Counted from the stretch's first letter, positions 35,338 through 50,300 are shown. The stretch is DNA of 64,000 nucleotides from Zygnema cylindricum (GCA_037447655.1 JBBHKE010003432.1:26749-90748), one strand, 5' to 3'. Numbers and translations are program-made. Notes: generated from the sequence alone by a model not told the origin.

Positions 35338-38300
35338 CTAAGGGCCAGGAACTCCACTTGTTCCTTTGTTGAAAGGGTCCAAAATCATGCCCTCCCTCTC
35401 TCCCCTCTCTCTCTCCTCCCTCCGCCACAAAGAAGAAAGACTATCTGGACCACAAGTACCGACAAAAGGAACTAAAGTTCGATATCCTTTTCGTTTTGAA
35501 TCAGTTTCCGATCCGTAAGTTTCCAAAACTTTTTGAAGAGCGATTTGCGTATTAATAAGAGCCGCTTCCCTCGACGGGAGTAATTCCGAAGTCACTAAAG
35601 AGAATTCGTTTTTCACTCCACCTTCTCCTCTCCCTTTACCTCTCCCTTCTCCCCTCCCTTCTCCTCTCCCTTCTCCTCTCCCTTCTCCTCTGTCGTCTAC
35701 TCTCCCGTCTCCTCTCCCTTCTCCTCCTACCACAGAAAACCTTTTCGCAAGTGAAGAAGACGGGCCTGGTAAAGAAGATTGAGTACTTCGCAACATTGCG
35801 TCGAGAACACTTTGAACTTCTTGTCTACAAGAATGATTTTCTAATAACTGAGAAACCGTCGCATATAACTGAGGGATTTGAAGAGGGTCTGCGGGAGTGT
35901 GAGTTAAAAGACATCTTAAAAAAAGAAGAACGGGACGCTGATATTCCGTCGGACCTTTTTCTAAAAGACGAACGAGATGACCAAGAGCTAAACCGGAGTA
36001 TCTAGGAAACCATTTATAACATAAGAGAGGAGAAACATTTTCTAAAAGATCCTCCGGTTTTGAAAGTCGTCCGTCTGCGTAATCTAAAAACACTGCTCCA
36101 AGTTCCTGCAATCGAAAAAAAAGAAAAAAAAAGAAAAAAAGAAAGGAGAAAAGAAAAATCGAAACATATTCAGATTGAATTTAGAACCAAAGTTCTGTAC
36201 ACTGAAAAGCATAGAAAAGTGAAAAAAAAATTACGAACAGAAAGCACAAGTGAGGGAGAGAAAAAAAAACGAAATAATTTGTTATAAAACTTGATAACAC
36301 AGCCTCAGTATACACAAAAACATTAAAAACTTCGGCAGTGAATACAAAAGTCAAAAAATATATCCTCAATCGAATAAATTTACCTGGTGGCCTTTTCGGA
36401 GACAACAGTGGCCAAGATTTGATGCCACCATTTGTGCTTTTGGAAGTTCGTGTTCGGGAGGAGACAGAGGGGAAGGAGAGGAAGAGAGAGGGAAATTTTG
36501 AGAGGGACGAGAGGAAAAAAGAGAGCCTTTCAACTGAAGAAATAACCAAGGCAAAAGCCCAACACAATGCATAAGTAGTCTTGTTTCACATTCTCCTAAA
36601 ATTCGATCACACGAAAGTAAAGTAATTCTCGAAAGAACCGCAATAGAAACGTTGTGACTTACGGTCGACATCAGACCTTTTAAAACGAGAGGTTGAAGGC
36701 CTTCAAAAGGAACTCCTTGTCTCTTTTCTTGTCGAAATTCTTGTTGTTCTGAGTTTGGAATACAGATTTCGACATTTTCGGAAGATTTTTGACTACTCGA
36801 TCGACTCATTTTACTAATTTTCTCTTCTTCGGTTGTCAAAATAGAAGTTTCGTCTCTCGGCATTGATGATAAAAGGACATTTTCGTGAATAGGGTCACTT
36901 AAAGGCATTCGATCCAAAATTCGAATAAGTACTGTTAGCGAATTTGTGTAAATGTGGACGAAATCGGTATGCAAAAGTGCCACACAACCCCAGAAAAGTT
37001 GGGGGTAAAGTATAATTTTTTCGGGCTCCATAATCTCCACCATGACCTGTCAAAAAAAATATAGATGAAAAAAGAGCGTCAAAAAAGAGATTAAAAATAA
37101 GTTAGAATCAAAAAACACACCGAAGAAAAGAAACACACACTAGAAGACTGCAAAACAAAGAAAACTGTTCGCAAACACTAGTAGTGATACCATAGAACTC
37201 ATACATAATTGTAAATTATTTTAGAAAAATCCAAACTCGTTCTGTTATACTGTGTAACAGAAGATGGGATGGAGGGAGGGATAGAGGGACGCAGGGAGGG
37301 AGGAAAGGAAGGAGAGAGAGAAACTACACCATAGGACTTGAGGAAGACATCCACACAATGCCATTAATTACAGTTAATATTCTTAATTCGTCAACAGAAA
37401 AAGTAGCTTGGTCTAGGGTTTTTCTTTTACAAGATTCCTAAGGTTTATCACTTTTTTTTGAGCCGTTCTCAGTCATTTCAGAACTTTCATTTTACAGTTC
37501 GTTAGAGCTTTTAGGGCTTCTTTTTATCCCAGTTTTTCACAGCTTTTAGAGCTTTTTTACAGTTTTTAGAGCTTTCATACAGTTCCTTAATAATTTTTTC
37601 ACATGGTTCGCAATAGTTTTTTACCAGGTTTTTTACAGAGTTTAGGGTTTTAAACAACCTGAAGACTGAGGATGATTTCCTGCACGGCTCCGAGAACCGG
37701 TAAAGCGACACACGAAAAGCATTGATACAAACACCGTAAAAGAGCCATACATCTGTCGGCTGTAACGGTGGGACGGAGAGCACGGAAAATCTGATGAGAT
37801 CGACAGGCGACGTGACGTGACGCAGCTTCCATGGCCCACTTGAGAGCCTCCTCTCCCCACCTCTCTCGCAAGTCACCCTGAAAATTTCCTCCCATCCCTC
37901 CTAACTTAATTGTTTGACTGTTTTGTTTAATAAAAGGAAGGGAAGAAAAATTCCTCCATTCAATCCTCAAGTTTTTCTGGTTAAATCGAAAGAACGAAAA
38001 AAAATCCTGCTATTGCTCATAAGTTTCTTGTTTGTTAAATTGAAAGAAACAAAGAAAAAGTCCTTCCATGCTTCTTGTTTTGTTTTTGTATAAACCAAGG
38101 AAATTTGTTGTCAAGAAAAAGATAAAAAAGATAAAGAGACTGGTGGCAAGAGGATAAAAGAAAAGAAAAAAGGATCGAATAGAGAGAGGAGAAATAAGCA
38201 TAGAGAGAAGAGGTGGAAGAGGAAGTGGTAGGGAAGGAAGAGGGGAGAAGCGAGTAGATGCATTAACGAGCATTAACGAGAACAAGTCTCCTCTCCCTCC

Positions 38301-41300
38301 TCCTGGCCCTCTAACTCTCCCTCTCCCTCTCCCTCTCATTTTTCCCTTCTCTTCTCACATAGAAAAATAAACCCACCTGAAAGAAAATTGCATCGACGAC
38401 ACTGAGGACAAGAGAGGAGAGGAGAGCGGCACTCGGAAGTTGTGTTCGAGATAAAGTAATTCCCTCACTCTCCCACATAAGGCTTCCTTGTTTGGCTTGA
38501 AGATATTTTATAAGGCTTACCACCTGTAATCAACACCCCTCGACTTAGAAAATTAACTTTCTGTTCCTCTCCATTTTCACATTTTCAATTTCTCTCCCTC
38601 TCTCCCCTCTCTCTTTCTCTCTTGCTCTCCTTTCTTCAGCCTGTTATATTTCCTATCCTCGAAATCTTCTTTTGCAGTTTTATTCCCTTCCCTATATTCT
38701 CTCGTTTCTCCCTCACTGCACTGCATAGCACTTGTTTCTTTTCCTCCCTCACCCTCTTGGTGTCCCTCTCTCCTTCTTGCGACTTATTCTGCCCGTCTTT
38801 CTTCTTATTACGCACATGGATTCTGAAGTTCCCCTCTGATCCCCCTCAACCTGCCTGCCTGCCTGCCTCCCTCCCTCCCTCCCCCTCCCCCTCCCCCTCC
38901 CTCCCTCCCTCCCTCCCTCCCTCCCTCCCTCCCTCCCTCCCTCCCTCCCTCCCTCCCTCCCTCCCTCCCTCCTCCCTCCCTCCCTCCCTCCCTCCCTCCC
39001 TCCCTCCCTCCCTCCCTCCCTCCCTCCCTCCCTCCCTCCCTCCCTCCCTCCCTCCCTCCCTCCCTCCCTCCCTCCCTCCCTCCCTCCCTCCCTCCCTCCC
39101 TCCCTCCCTCCCTCCCTCCCTCCCTCCCTCCCTCCCTCCCTCCCTCCCTCCCTCCCTCCCTCCCTCCCTCCCTCCCTCCCTCCCTCCCTCCCTCCCTCCC
39201 TCCCTCCCTCCCTCCCTCCCTCCCTCCCTCCCTCCCTCCCTCCCTCCCTCCCTCCCTCCCTCCCTCCCTCCCTCCCCCTCCCTCCCTCCCTCCTCCCTCC
39301 CTCCCTCCCTCCCTCCCTCCCTCCCTCCCTCCCTCCCTCCCTCCCTCCCTCCCTCCCTCCCTCCCTCCCTCCCTCCCTCCCTCCCTCCCTCCCTCCCTCC
39401 CTCCCTCCCTCCCTCCCTCCCTCCCTCCCTCCCTCCCTCCCTCCCTCCCTCCCTCCCTCCCTCCCTCCCTCCCTCCCTCCCTCCCTCCCTCCCTCACACT
39501 CTTTCTCACTCTCGCTCTCTCTCTCCCCCTCTCTCTCTCTCTCGCAAACTCCCAACGCTACTTGCACGCCACACCTAATGACCTTGGAAAGAAAAAGTAA
39601 GGGACCAAGAAAAAAAATTGAGGGGACAAAAAGGAAAAAAAAGAAATTAAGGGGAGGGGAAGGGGAGAGAGGGAGATCAAACTTAGACCCCACCTGTTGT
39701 TTATATTGTCCGTCTCCCTGGTCCCTCCCGTCGTAAAGCTCCAGGTGTCGCCCCGCGAGGGCATACAAAAGATTGACCAATAATTGTTGAGCATGTTCCA
39801 AAACTATGGCCTCCATACTGTCCATACTAACAAATGCAACATGGAACAAAAGGGGTAAATGTCCTCGAAAATCTTCGTCGTTTTCGTAAGCGATTTCGGC
39901 CAATAAGATGAGTCCAATGTCGGCTCGAGAGAGCCAATGTTGAGCCGGAAGATGAATCCTTCTTGTGATTGGTCCTTTGGGAGTTAGAGTGGAAGTCCCA
40001 TCCACATGGAAGGCCATTCCTTCTGTTCCCGTTAACATTCCGTCGAACCAAATTCCGTCGCCACTTTCTCGTGAGATATGTCCACTACTGTGGCTCACCT
40101 GCTTCCCATGTAGAGCTTGTTTTCTGTTTAAAATTTTTACAGCAAAGTTGATCCTTCCGTTGAAGACAACGGTAGTAAAAATGATCATTGAGTTAAAAAC
40201 ATAGATGTAAAACGATCTTTCCATGTAAAAATAATCACAGTAGAAAAGGGATATCCGTTTAAGAATATTGCAGTAGAGACAATATTTTCGTTTTAGAAAA
40301 TTGCAGTAAAAATGATGCTTGAAATAACAACTATCCTATCTTTTAAAAGAATTGCAAAGATGGAAAAAAAAAGCTAAACTACTAACTCTGCTTCCTTTTG
40401 AATGATTCTTCCGTTCAAAAGTATTGCAGGATAGCATCCATTCCTTTAGAAAACACACCCGTAAAGTACCATTTTCTGTTAAAAAATATTGAAGTGTAGC
40501 TCTTTCTCCAATAAAAGGAAATTGCAGTTGAAACCTTTTAAAACATAACAATATTAACTTCCTTTCCATCTACAAAAAATGCAGAAAAACTTTCTCTTTC
40601 GTTCAAACATTGCATTGCATCTTTCATTCCGTTTACAAATATTGCAGGAAAAATCGATTTTGCCATCTGAAGTTAAAAACTATTTTTCATCAAAAAAGAG
40701 GGTCGCAGTAAAACCAATTACAAAAAAAAAAACTGATTTTTGTGATTCTGTCACAAATTCCGAGAATATTTCAACTCTGCACATAAACTGGACAGAGTCC
40801 ACACTAGATATAGGGAAGGAGGGAGGGAGGGGAAGGAGGGAGGGACTGTCTTCCTACAATTCCACTAACACTGGATTTTGAAGACGGTCGTTGATATTCG
40901 GACGTTCTTTGGGCGATTTTTCCAAGGGTTCCATGCCGATTCCATGGCATTCCAAAATTTCCACTACCTCCCCTCTTGTGAGGAGGAGAAGCCTCGACTG
41001 TCGACAAAATCCGAGGCGAAAGGATTGGAGTGGTAGACTCCTGTTCAATTTTTTTTTTCACAATTTGTCAATTTGTCAATTTTAAAATTTGTCGATTTGT
41101 CAATTTTCTTGCTCAGAATTTGTCGACAGATCGGCTTAATTTGTGAAATAATCCACGGAACCAGTTGATGATTATACTTAAACGGAATAAGAGAAAAAAT
41201 ATTAAATAATGGAAATAATGGATAACTGGTGGACAATTGGAGGAAAATTAGAGAGAAAAAGAAGACAAAAAGAAGCCAAAGGGAGGAGGGAGGGAGGGAG

Positions 41301-44300
41301 GGAGGGAGGGAGGAAGGGATGGAGGGGAGGGAGGGAGGGAGGGGAGAGGGGTGAGCAGAAAGAATGGCAGGAAGAATGGTTGAAATGCTGCCCCTTGTGA
41401 AAATTCTAGTCCGGGAGTCGTTTCTAATTCTGTCGCCATCACTTCCACTGTTCGCCTCAATTCTGTTTCGGCATCTTCTTCCAAAAGTCGTTGAGAAAGT
41501 TCGAAAACCTAATTTATTTTTCCCTCCTTCCACAAGAAAGTTAACATTTAAGTGGAAACAAACTGTCACTAACAGAAAAAATATCAATACATTCCGGCAA
41601 ACGCTATTGAAATTTCAAAATTGACAAAATTAAGTAAAGGTAAAGTGAAAAAAAAAAAAGATGTGAAATAAGGACGAAATTGAAAACACCAAGCTTCTGT
41701 GAGAATTATTCAGAAAAAGGTTATCAAAATTCATTTGAAATGCTGAACCTTCTCACTTATCCGCCAGAAAAGGAAAAAAATAAAATAAAAAAAATAGCAA
41801 CCGGCCAAGAAAATTGAACCTGTAGTTTCAAAGCACAAACAAAAGCAATCTGAAATCGCAAAAACTGCAAAAAAAAGATCAAAATAAAACAAAACTTTTA
41901 AAACAAAAGATGTATAACAATTTCGGTTTTATCTCACCAATTGATCGATAGTTTGTTGCGGTGATATTCGAGCCAAATATAAACTGACTCTTTTTGCCAC
42001 ACTAAAATATGTGGCAAGGGCACCACTTATTTCTCCAGAGGCATTCGAGTCACAATCTTCAATCCCCTGTCAGGTAAAAGTAAAAAAAAAAAAAAACTCC
42101 AAAACCTCATTATCATAAAATTGTCCCTCCGCCTAATTCCCAAAAAGAGTCTACCTTCCTTGGATATCCCCACTTTCAAGATCTGTTATTTATTTAACCT
42201 AATAGTTTTGTCCTATCCAATTTTGTCTAATTATGCCCCAATTTGACCTAATTTTCCCTCCAGAATCAAATCATTTTAGGGCTGCAAATTCCTTGGTTCA
42301 GGAAAGACCTTAGAGATAAGAAAATTGAGGACAGGAATAATGTTTCGCGATTTTGCTGCAATAGTTGACCACAATTTTTCTATTTCGTCCGGAAACTGAT
42401 CACCGTGTCTCCATGTAACGTAATACAAACTTTTTAAAAGTCTTTCACTCCAGCCGGAATCCCAGAGAGCAACTAAATTTAGGTTTTCCATCCATGGAGC
42501 CATACAGGTTAAGACCTGTCTCACAAAAGAACAAAGGAACACGACACATATCAGAAAAAGGTGAAAAAAAAAAATGTCAAAAAATGCCAAAACATCTCCA
42601 AAATCCATCAAAATTCCCTTAAGAATCGTAAAACATCGCCAAAAACCTCATGTGACACGGAGGCAGAGGCAAATAAGGAGGTCAAAAAGCCGCCCGACAA
42701 AAGGGCACAATGGGAGATTAACATGTTTTGACAAAAGGATAAATTTGAAACTTACGCGTATCCAAAAAAGTACAGAAAATTGCCAGCTTTTCATTCTCTT
42801 CTCTGTGAGACTTATTCCTTGGAGGCTATTGTGGTCACCAAATGGATAACAATCTAAGAATAGACAAGGTGTCTTGAATAATCAAAAGCTTACAAACAAA
42901 CGAACAAACAGACAGAAAGAAAGAAACAAAGAAACAAAGAAACAAAGAAACAAAGAAACAAATAAGCAATCAACCAACCAACCAACCAACCAGTCTAACT
43001 GACTAACAACCTAACTAACTAACCAACCAACTATCTAAATCAACTAACTAACTCACTAACTGACTGACTGACAAACTAACTAAATAACTAACTATCTAGC
43101 AAACAAATAAATAACAATTACCTGATGTTGGGCAATGATGTCAACCGCGTCTAATTGCCGTTGCATAATTTCTTCGCAGAGCAGTTCACTTAGTTCCGGA
43201 TGTTCCCTCGCAAGTTTTGCACTCAACTGATACTGAAATTGTTGGTAGGAATCCGGCAAAGAACCGACAACAGCAGCCCTGTACCGTCCAGAACGGCCTC
43301 CGTCGCCATCAACGGACCATTCTCGCATAGAAAGAGTCTCTAACATTTGAAGGGCATCGTCTCGTATTTGTCTGGAAGGATCAACGACCTGCACGAGAGG
43401 AGGAGGAGGAGGAGGAGGAGGAGGAGGAGGAGGAGGGAAAATACATGGATTTTTTAGTTTTCAGAAACTGATTCTTGTTTTATATTGTTGTTCTGGCAAG
43501 GTATGTTTTTCTTAAGAGGCTTTGTTTTCAATGAGCTTTGGTTTTAATGAGATTCAGTCTTTAATGGGATTTATTTTTACATATTTTTGAACACATACTT
43601 TTTGAAGAGGCAATTTGTTGAACAGGTTTGTTTTCTAAGCAGGTTCACTTTTTGAACGAGTTTTGTTTATGATGAGGTTTATAATAATACGAGGTTCATT
43701 TTTAAGGAGGTTTACCTTTTGCGAAGGTTTTTTTTTGAACAGGTTTGTTTCCTGAACGAGTTTACTCTTTAAAGCGGTTGGTTTTCTAAACAGTTTTTTT
43801 TTGAACAGGTTTTCGGTTTAATTATGTCTATTTCCTGAATATTTCTATTTTCTGAACTGACCAGCTCTCAAGGTATACATCTTGAAGAGATTGATAGAAA
43901 AAGTTGGCAAAAAAAACATAAAACTCTCAAAAACAAAGTCTCTCAAAAACTCTAAAATTAATGAAACCCTAGAAAACACACCAGAAATTGCAGTTTAACA
44001 CAAAGAAAAGTCAAAACAATCCATAAAATGATCCAAAAAATGATCCGGAGTCACCCAATGATCAAGAAAGTTTTTTTTTATTTTTTTTAAATTACGTGTT
44101 CTTCACTTCACCTTGTATAAAATAAGGCTCAAAAGTCGTTGAGGTTGACATTGGGGACAATCTAATCTCATATAAACTTCCGCAAGTACCGTGTAATAAC
44201 AATTCGCGAGAGTTGTATCCGCATTATAACACTGTTGCAAACACAAAATTCTCACAGAACCCGTACAATTCTTTTAGAGAAGATTGTATCCACATTATAA

Positions 44301-47300
44301 CGTGGTTTTAAACACAAACATCCTCACAAAAAATCATAAACGTAAAATTAGATTAGAAAACATCATTCCCATACCACTTTTTTAATCATATGGCTGAGAT
44401 TCATACTCATTTAAAAACCATACTTTTTTGCTCTTAAATGTGTTATATATCAGTTTTTCATGCGTTTTTTGTAGTTTTCCGGAAAGGAAAATTTTGTAAA
44501 TGGATTACATAAAGCAGGAGATACTGTGGCATATTGCTCTTTTTATTTTGGAAAACTACCCAGTATTAGTGTAGATTATTATTGGTCACACACACTGTAT
44601 TTTAATGGCAGTTGCTTAAATTCTACCTCCATTTTGAGTTCTTTTAAGGTCTCAAAAGAGTTTTTGAGGAAGTCCGTTGAAGGTTTGTAAACTTTTTTGT
44701 CGAAGTTGTGAAAATATGCTCCAGAAAAAATGTGAAAAACCAATGTAAAAGTGGAAAATAACCAAACAAAAAACAATCGAATAAACACGTTCTCATCCAC
44801 AAAAGGGATAATAAATAATCACATAATGAGTAAAAATTTACACTGTTTTATGGCCTGCAAAGTAATGACAGGTAAAAAAGAAAAGAAAAGAAAAGGTACA
44901 TACCTGGTCAATACAAGCCGGTAAAAGGTCTAAATTTGTCTGTAAAAGATTAAGGAGAGCTTGTTTTCCTAGCATTGCCCTTTGACAAGTCCCTCCTACC
45001 ACTCCTTTCCGATCTCTCCCGCCTCCTCCGGCTCTCCCTCTTGTAGTTCTCCCTCTCATAGTACTAAAACCTAACCGATTTTGAGGGGATTTTGAACGAC
45101 TGGGGGACGATTTTCCTCCTCCTCCATTGGTTGGTGGGGCTATAACTAAATGGTTTACCCAACTTATTACTCTTCCTGTCATTTTTCGAACTCCTTCGTC
45201 GAAACATGGGCCATAAAGAAGGGCAGCCATGGCTTTCAGAGACATCCACTGAAAAAATAAAGAAAAAGAAAGCAAACACTAAGTACCAAACCAGAAAGAA
45301 AAAGTACAGAGTAAAAGTACAGGAAAAAAGGAAAGAGGGAAAAGAGGAGAGTGGGAGGGAGGGGGAGAGGGAGGAGGGGAAGGGAAGATAAGGGGGAGAG
45401 GGAGGAGGGGGAAGGGAAGATAAGGGGGAGAGGGAGGGAGGAGGGGAAGACGACAGAAAAAGGAGGGGGACAGAAAGAAAAAGAGGGTTTCAATGGTTTT
45501 TTCATTTGTCAAGTTGGTTTTATCAAAATGGCTAACTTTTTTCAACCTAATTTTTGAAAGAAAAAGATATTTTTTTCAGATCAAATGGCTCAGGATAAAA
45601 AAAAAAAGGCGATAAGAAAAGAACTTGAAAAAACTAAGAAAAACACTTTAAAAATAAGGGCTTAAAAGCTTCAAAAACCTCAAACTCCCTAAAATTTTTG
45701 AAACCTCACTTCTAGAGCCTCTGCCTGATCATCCACTTCTTTTTCCAGAGCTGCTCTCTCTCCCGCGTCTTTCGTCTTATTTGTGACATTTTGTCTCCAC
45801 CTCTCAATTTCTCGCCGATATTCGATTCCCCCATTGTTACTTTCCTGACTCCCCCAACTCCCTCCTCCTCCTCCTCCTCCATAATTAGGGTTTTCACACC
45901 ACGTGGCAAAAAGTTCAAATAATCTCTTTCTCCACCTGCAAAAAAGCCTTCCCATTATTAATTTATTTATTTACCTTTTATTTTATTTTTTTAAGTGGAA
46001 GCCATTTCCACACTCGGCGATTCTACGACAGAATCAAGAGAAAATTTTGAAGGTTGATTTGAAAAAGCTTTACTTCAGTGTTTTTTGCAGTTTTTACCGT
46101 TTTTCAACATTATCTTCATGGTTTTGCAATGTTTTTTCAGCCGTTTTTTACATGTTTGTCCGGAGAAGTGAAACCATTTCCACAATTAGAGGTTCTACAA
46201 TGGAAGCGAGAGAAAATCTGAAAGGTTGACAGATCAAAAAGCGTTTTTAAAGCTAATTTTTAGAGTTTTTCACACTTAAATGTTTTGTAGCAGTTTTTCA
46301 ATGGTCTCTTACTTACTTTATGTCAAGATGTGGAAACCATTTCCAGACTCGACCATTCTGCGGCAGAAGCGAGAGGAAATTTCAAGGAGAGACGTTCAAG
46401 AAATGCGTTTTTATAGCTGTATTCTAGAGTTTTTAACGTTCTTTAATATTCACTTAACAGTTTTACAGCGGTTTGTTACTTATTCTATGTCAAGGTTGTC
46501 CAGAGACGCGGAAACCATTTTCACTTTATGTCAGAGGTTCTCCAGCAGAAACGGAAAAAATCTCTAAGGTTGACACTCCAGGAAAAAAAGTCATTGGCTG
46601 TGTTTTAGAGTTCTTAACTTTGTTTGACATTCAAACAGTATTTTAACGGTACCTTACTTTATGTCAAGTTTGTCCAGGGATGCGGAAACTATTTCCACAC
46701 TCGGAGATTCTACGACGGGAGAGAGAGAAACCTCAGAGATTGAGCGCGGTTTCTTGAGCTAAATGTATTATGAAGTTTTTCAACATCTTCTCATGGTTTT
46801 TTGATACTTTTTCAACAGTTGTTCTTACTTAAAAAAAAATTGTCCGGAGAAGCGAAAACCATTTCCACAGTCAGAGATTCTACGACGAAAGAGAGAGAAA
46901 ATCTCAAAGAGTGACAGAAGGGAAAAACTGTTTTATTCAGTTTTTCTTTGGGTTTTAATGTTTCCTGATGTATTTTGACGTTTTTCACATATTCTTCACG
47001 GGTTTAAATGTTTTTCAATGGTTTTCTACTCACTCAATGCCAAATTTGTCCAGAGAAGCAGAAACCACTTCCACATTCAGAGATTCTACGGCGGAAGCGA
47101 GAGAAATCCTCAAAGATTGACAGACAGGAAAACCTGTAATTTGACTTTTCTTTGGGTTTGAATATTTCGTTATGTATTTTAACGTTTTTCACATCTTCTT
47201 TTCAACAGTTTTTTTGCTTACTTAATGTCAAATTTGTCCGGAGAAGCAGAAACCATTTCCACACTCAGAGATTCTACGACAGAAGCGAGAGAAAATCTCA

Positions 47301-50300
47301 AAGGTTGACCATCCGGAAAAGCGTCTCCCGTGAGAACCGCCACATGTTGGGCTGTATCGGAAATAAATCGTACATATTGTTGACGTAACCATGGTCTGTT
47401 TTTTATCACTCCAGGCCAAAGATTTCGAGCGACGAGACGGTAAACTTGGGCGACAAAAATTTTCAAGTCTTCTTTTTGGAGTTTCATGCCCTGTCAGAAA
47501 GAAAGATATACGAAAACGAAACAAAGAAAGAAAGGTGGAAAAACAAAAGGGAGAAAAAATAAAAGGGAAAAAAGAGAAAAGGCAAGGGAGTTAAAAAAAG
47601 GAAGGAAAGAAAGAACAAAAGAAAGAAAGAAAGTTAATGTTTCAAGGTCTTCTCTTTGGAACTCTCAGGGTCAAAGATTTGGGGTAACGAGACGGTAAAC
47701 TTAGACAATGAATTTTTTTTATTCTTTGTAAGTTTCATGAACTACCAGAGAGAAAGAAAAGAAAAAAATAAAAAAGTGGGAAAAAAAGAAAAAAAAACAA
47801 GGGAATTACGACAAGATACATAGTCAGTTTTCGTTTCAGTTGGAGTTTCGAGGTTCAAAGCTCAAGTTCCAATCATTACTTTTCTTTCCACATTTTCCCA
47901 TTTCAGTTTTTCTAGTTTTCGAGATACCCAATTTCCAACTCTCCAATTTTCTGTTTCGGTTGTAGTCACAGCTACAATTGCAGGTACTGGTAAGGCCAAA
48001 AGAACAAATAGAAAACTAAAAAAGAAAAAAATAATAATAATAATAAGAACTACCTTCCATTTACGACTCTCCATTTCCAAAGTCACTTCCTCCACCCAGG
48101 AGGCGAGTTCCGTCAACATTGCCTCGCAAATATCCGGATGAGAGTTTCCGAGAGCAACAGTTGCCGCATGCTGATTTAACAAAAAAATAAAAAAAAGGGA
48201 GAAACAAAAAAGAAAGAAGGAGAAATAAGAAAAAAAAGGAAGGAAAAAAAAGAAAAACGAAGGAAGGAGAAATAAAAAAAAAAAAGAGAAAGGAGAAAGG
48301 AGAAAGAAAGAAAGGAGGAAGAAAAGAAAAAAGAAAGATAAGGAAAATGAAAGAATTACAAAGAAAAAATAAAGAACACAGAGGCAAAAAGAAGAAAGAA
48401 AGAACCAAGAAAAAAAAGAAAAAAGAAAAAAGAAGAAGATATAACAAAGAAAAAAAAAAAAGGAAAGAAAGAAGAGGGAACAAAGAAGAAAAAAAAAAAG
48501 AAAGGAGAAAAAAGACAAAAGAAAAAGACAGAAGAAAGTGTGACGAAGGAGGGAGGAGGAAGGAGGAAGGACGAAGGTGCAAGGAGGGAGGAGGAAGGAG
48601 GGAGGTAGGAGGAAGGAGGAGGAAGGAAGAAGGTAGGAGGAGGGAGGAGGAAGGAAGGAGGAGGAAGAAGGAAGAAGGAATAAGGAAGAAGGAAGAAGGA
48701 AAAGGAAGGAGGAAAAGGAAGGAGGAGGAAAAGGACAAAGGAAGAAGGGAGAAGGAAGATGGAAGAAGGAAGAAGGAAGAGGGAAGAAAGAAAAAGGAAA
48801 AAAAGGAAGAAGAAAGAAGGTAGAAGGAAGAAGGAAGGAGGAAGGAAGGAGGAAGGAGGAAGGAACAAGGGAAAAGGAAGAAGGAAGAAGGAAGAAGGAA
48901 CAAGGAAGAAGGAAGAAGGAAGAAGGAAGAAGGAAGAAGGACGAAGGAAGAAGGAAGGAGGAAGGAAGAAGGACGAAGGAAGAAGGAAGAAGGAATAAGA
49001 AAGACTGAAGAAGGAAGAAGGAAGAGGGAAGCGGGAAAAAGGAAAAAAAGGAAGAAGGAAAAAAGAAGAAGGAAAAAGGAAGGAGGAAGAAGGAAGACGA
49101 AAGAAGGAAGAAGAAAGATGGAAGAAAGTAGAATAAAGAAGGAGAAATGATGAAAGAAAAGTAAAAAAAAAGAAAAAGAAAATGAAAAAAGATAAAAGGA
49201 GAAATGAAAAAAAGAAAGAAAAATAAGAAAAAAGAAAAAAGGAGAAATGATGAAAGAAAAGAAAAATAAAAGAAAATGAAAAAAGAAAAGAAAAAAACGA
49301 AAAAAGGAGAAACGAAAAAAGAAAAGAAAACAAAGGAAAGAAGAAAAAAAACAAAGGACGTACCACAGGAGGCCGTTATGAAGATCTTTAACCCTAAAAA
49401 ACCCCAAAAACACTCACCACTGTGGGTTCATGTCCGGACCGTACAACAGGAAGTACATTATGGAGGATATCTTTTACAGATTGGAGACCTCCGTCCGGGG
49501 CGTCCTCTGGAGGACACCCGCAGGAAAAAAAGGCATATAATTGCCATTGCTCTAATTTGACATCCTCTTTTTCCACAGTTGAACCCCCTTTTAAAATAAC
49601 TTCTGTCGGTTCCAAAGCGCACATTCGAGCCACAACTTCCAGTCTGACAATGTCCAAAATTGCCAACCTCCAAAACAAGTGGTAGGTTTAGTTTTCATTT
49701 TTACTTATCTAAGAAACCATTTTTCTTATTAGTTACGAAACTACACAAACATTTCTGTTAATAGTTACAAAAGACTTCCTTGTCACAAAGCTGTCAAAAC
49801 AATTTCCATCACGAGAAACCATTCTGGTCACTGGTTACGGATCTATAAGACCATTTCCGTACAAACCGTTACCGACCATAGAACCACAAATCCATTTTTC
49901 TTACTGGTTGCAGGCAATCAAACAATTTCCGTTACTGGCGACAGAACCACAAAGCCATTTCCATTACTCAAACCATTTTTTGGCACTGGTTAAGGATCAT
50001 CACAACCATTTCCGCTCACTGGTTCCGGAACTACAAAGAAATTTCCATTACTAAGTATGCAACTACAAAACCATTTCTCTTACTGCTTACAGGACTACAC
50101 TGCAATTTCGTGACTGAAACCGTTCTTTGTCACTGGTTAGTCATTGGCTACAGAACTATAAAACCATTTCCGTTACTGGTTACAAACCTACCGTGCTCCC
50201 TGAACCGAAGCTGGACAAAGTTCAGCACAATATTTCACAAGTTCACTCAAACATCGACTCCATCTATCTCGATCAGAACCTTCCAAAATAGATTGTAAAG

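Noticed and set aside
38622-40224. Long frames on both strands ([11 protein letters not shown] and REGGREGG types, up to 491 codons)
   Set aside because: Pure translation of a TCCC microsatellite; the only real coding DNA is Furry-like exon 27 at 39694-40098.
47862-49413. 450-codon and other Phe/Ser/Leu-rich minus-strand frames
   Set aside because: Purine-tract artefact; only 48054-48170 (exon 17) and 49418-49667 (exon 16) show conserved protein.
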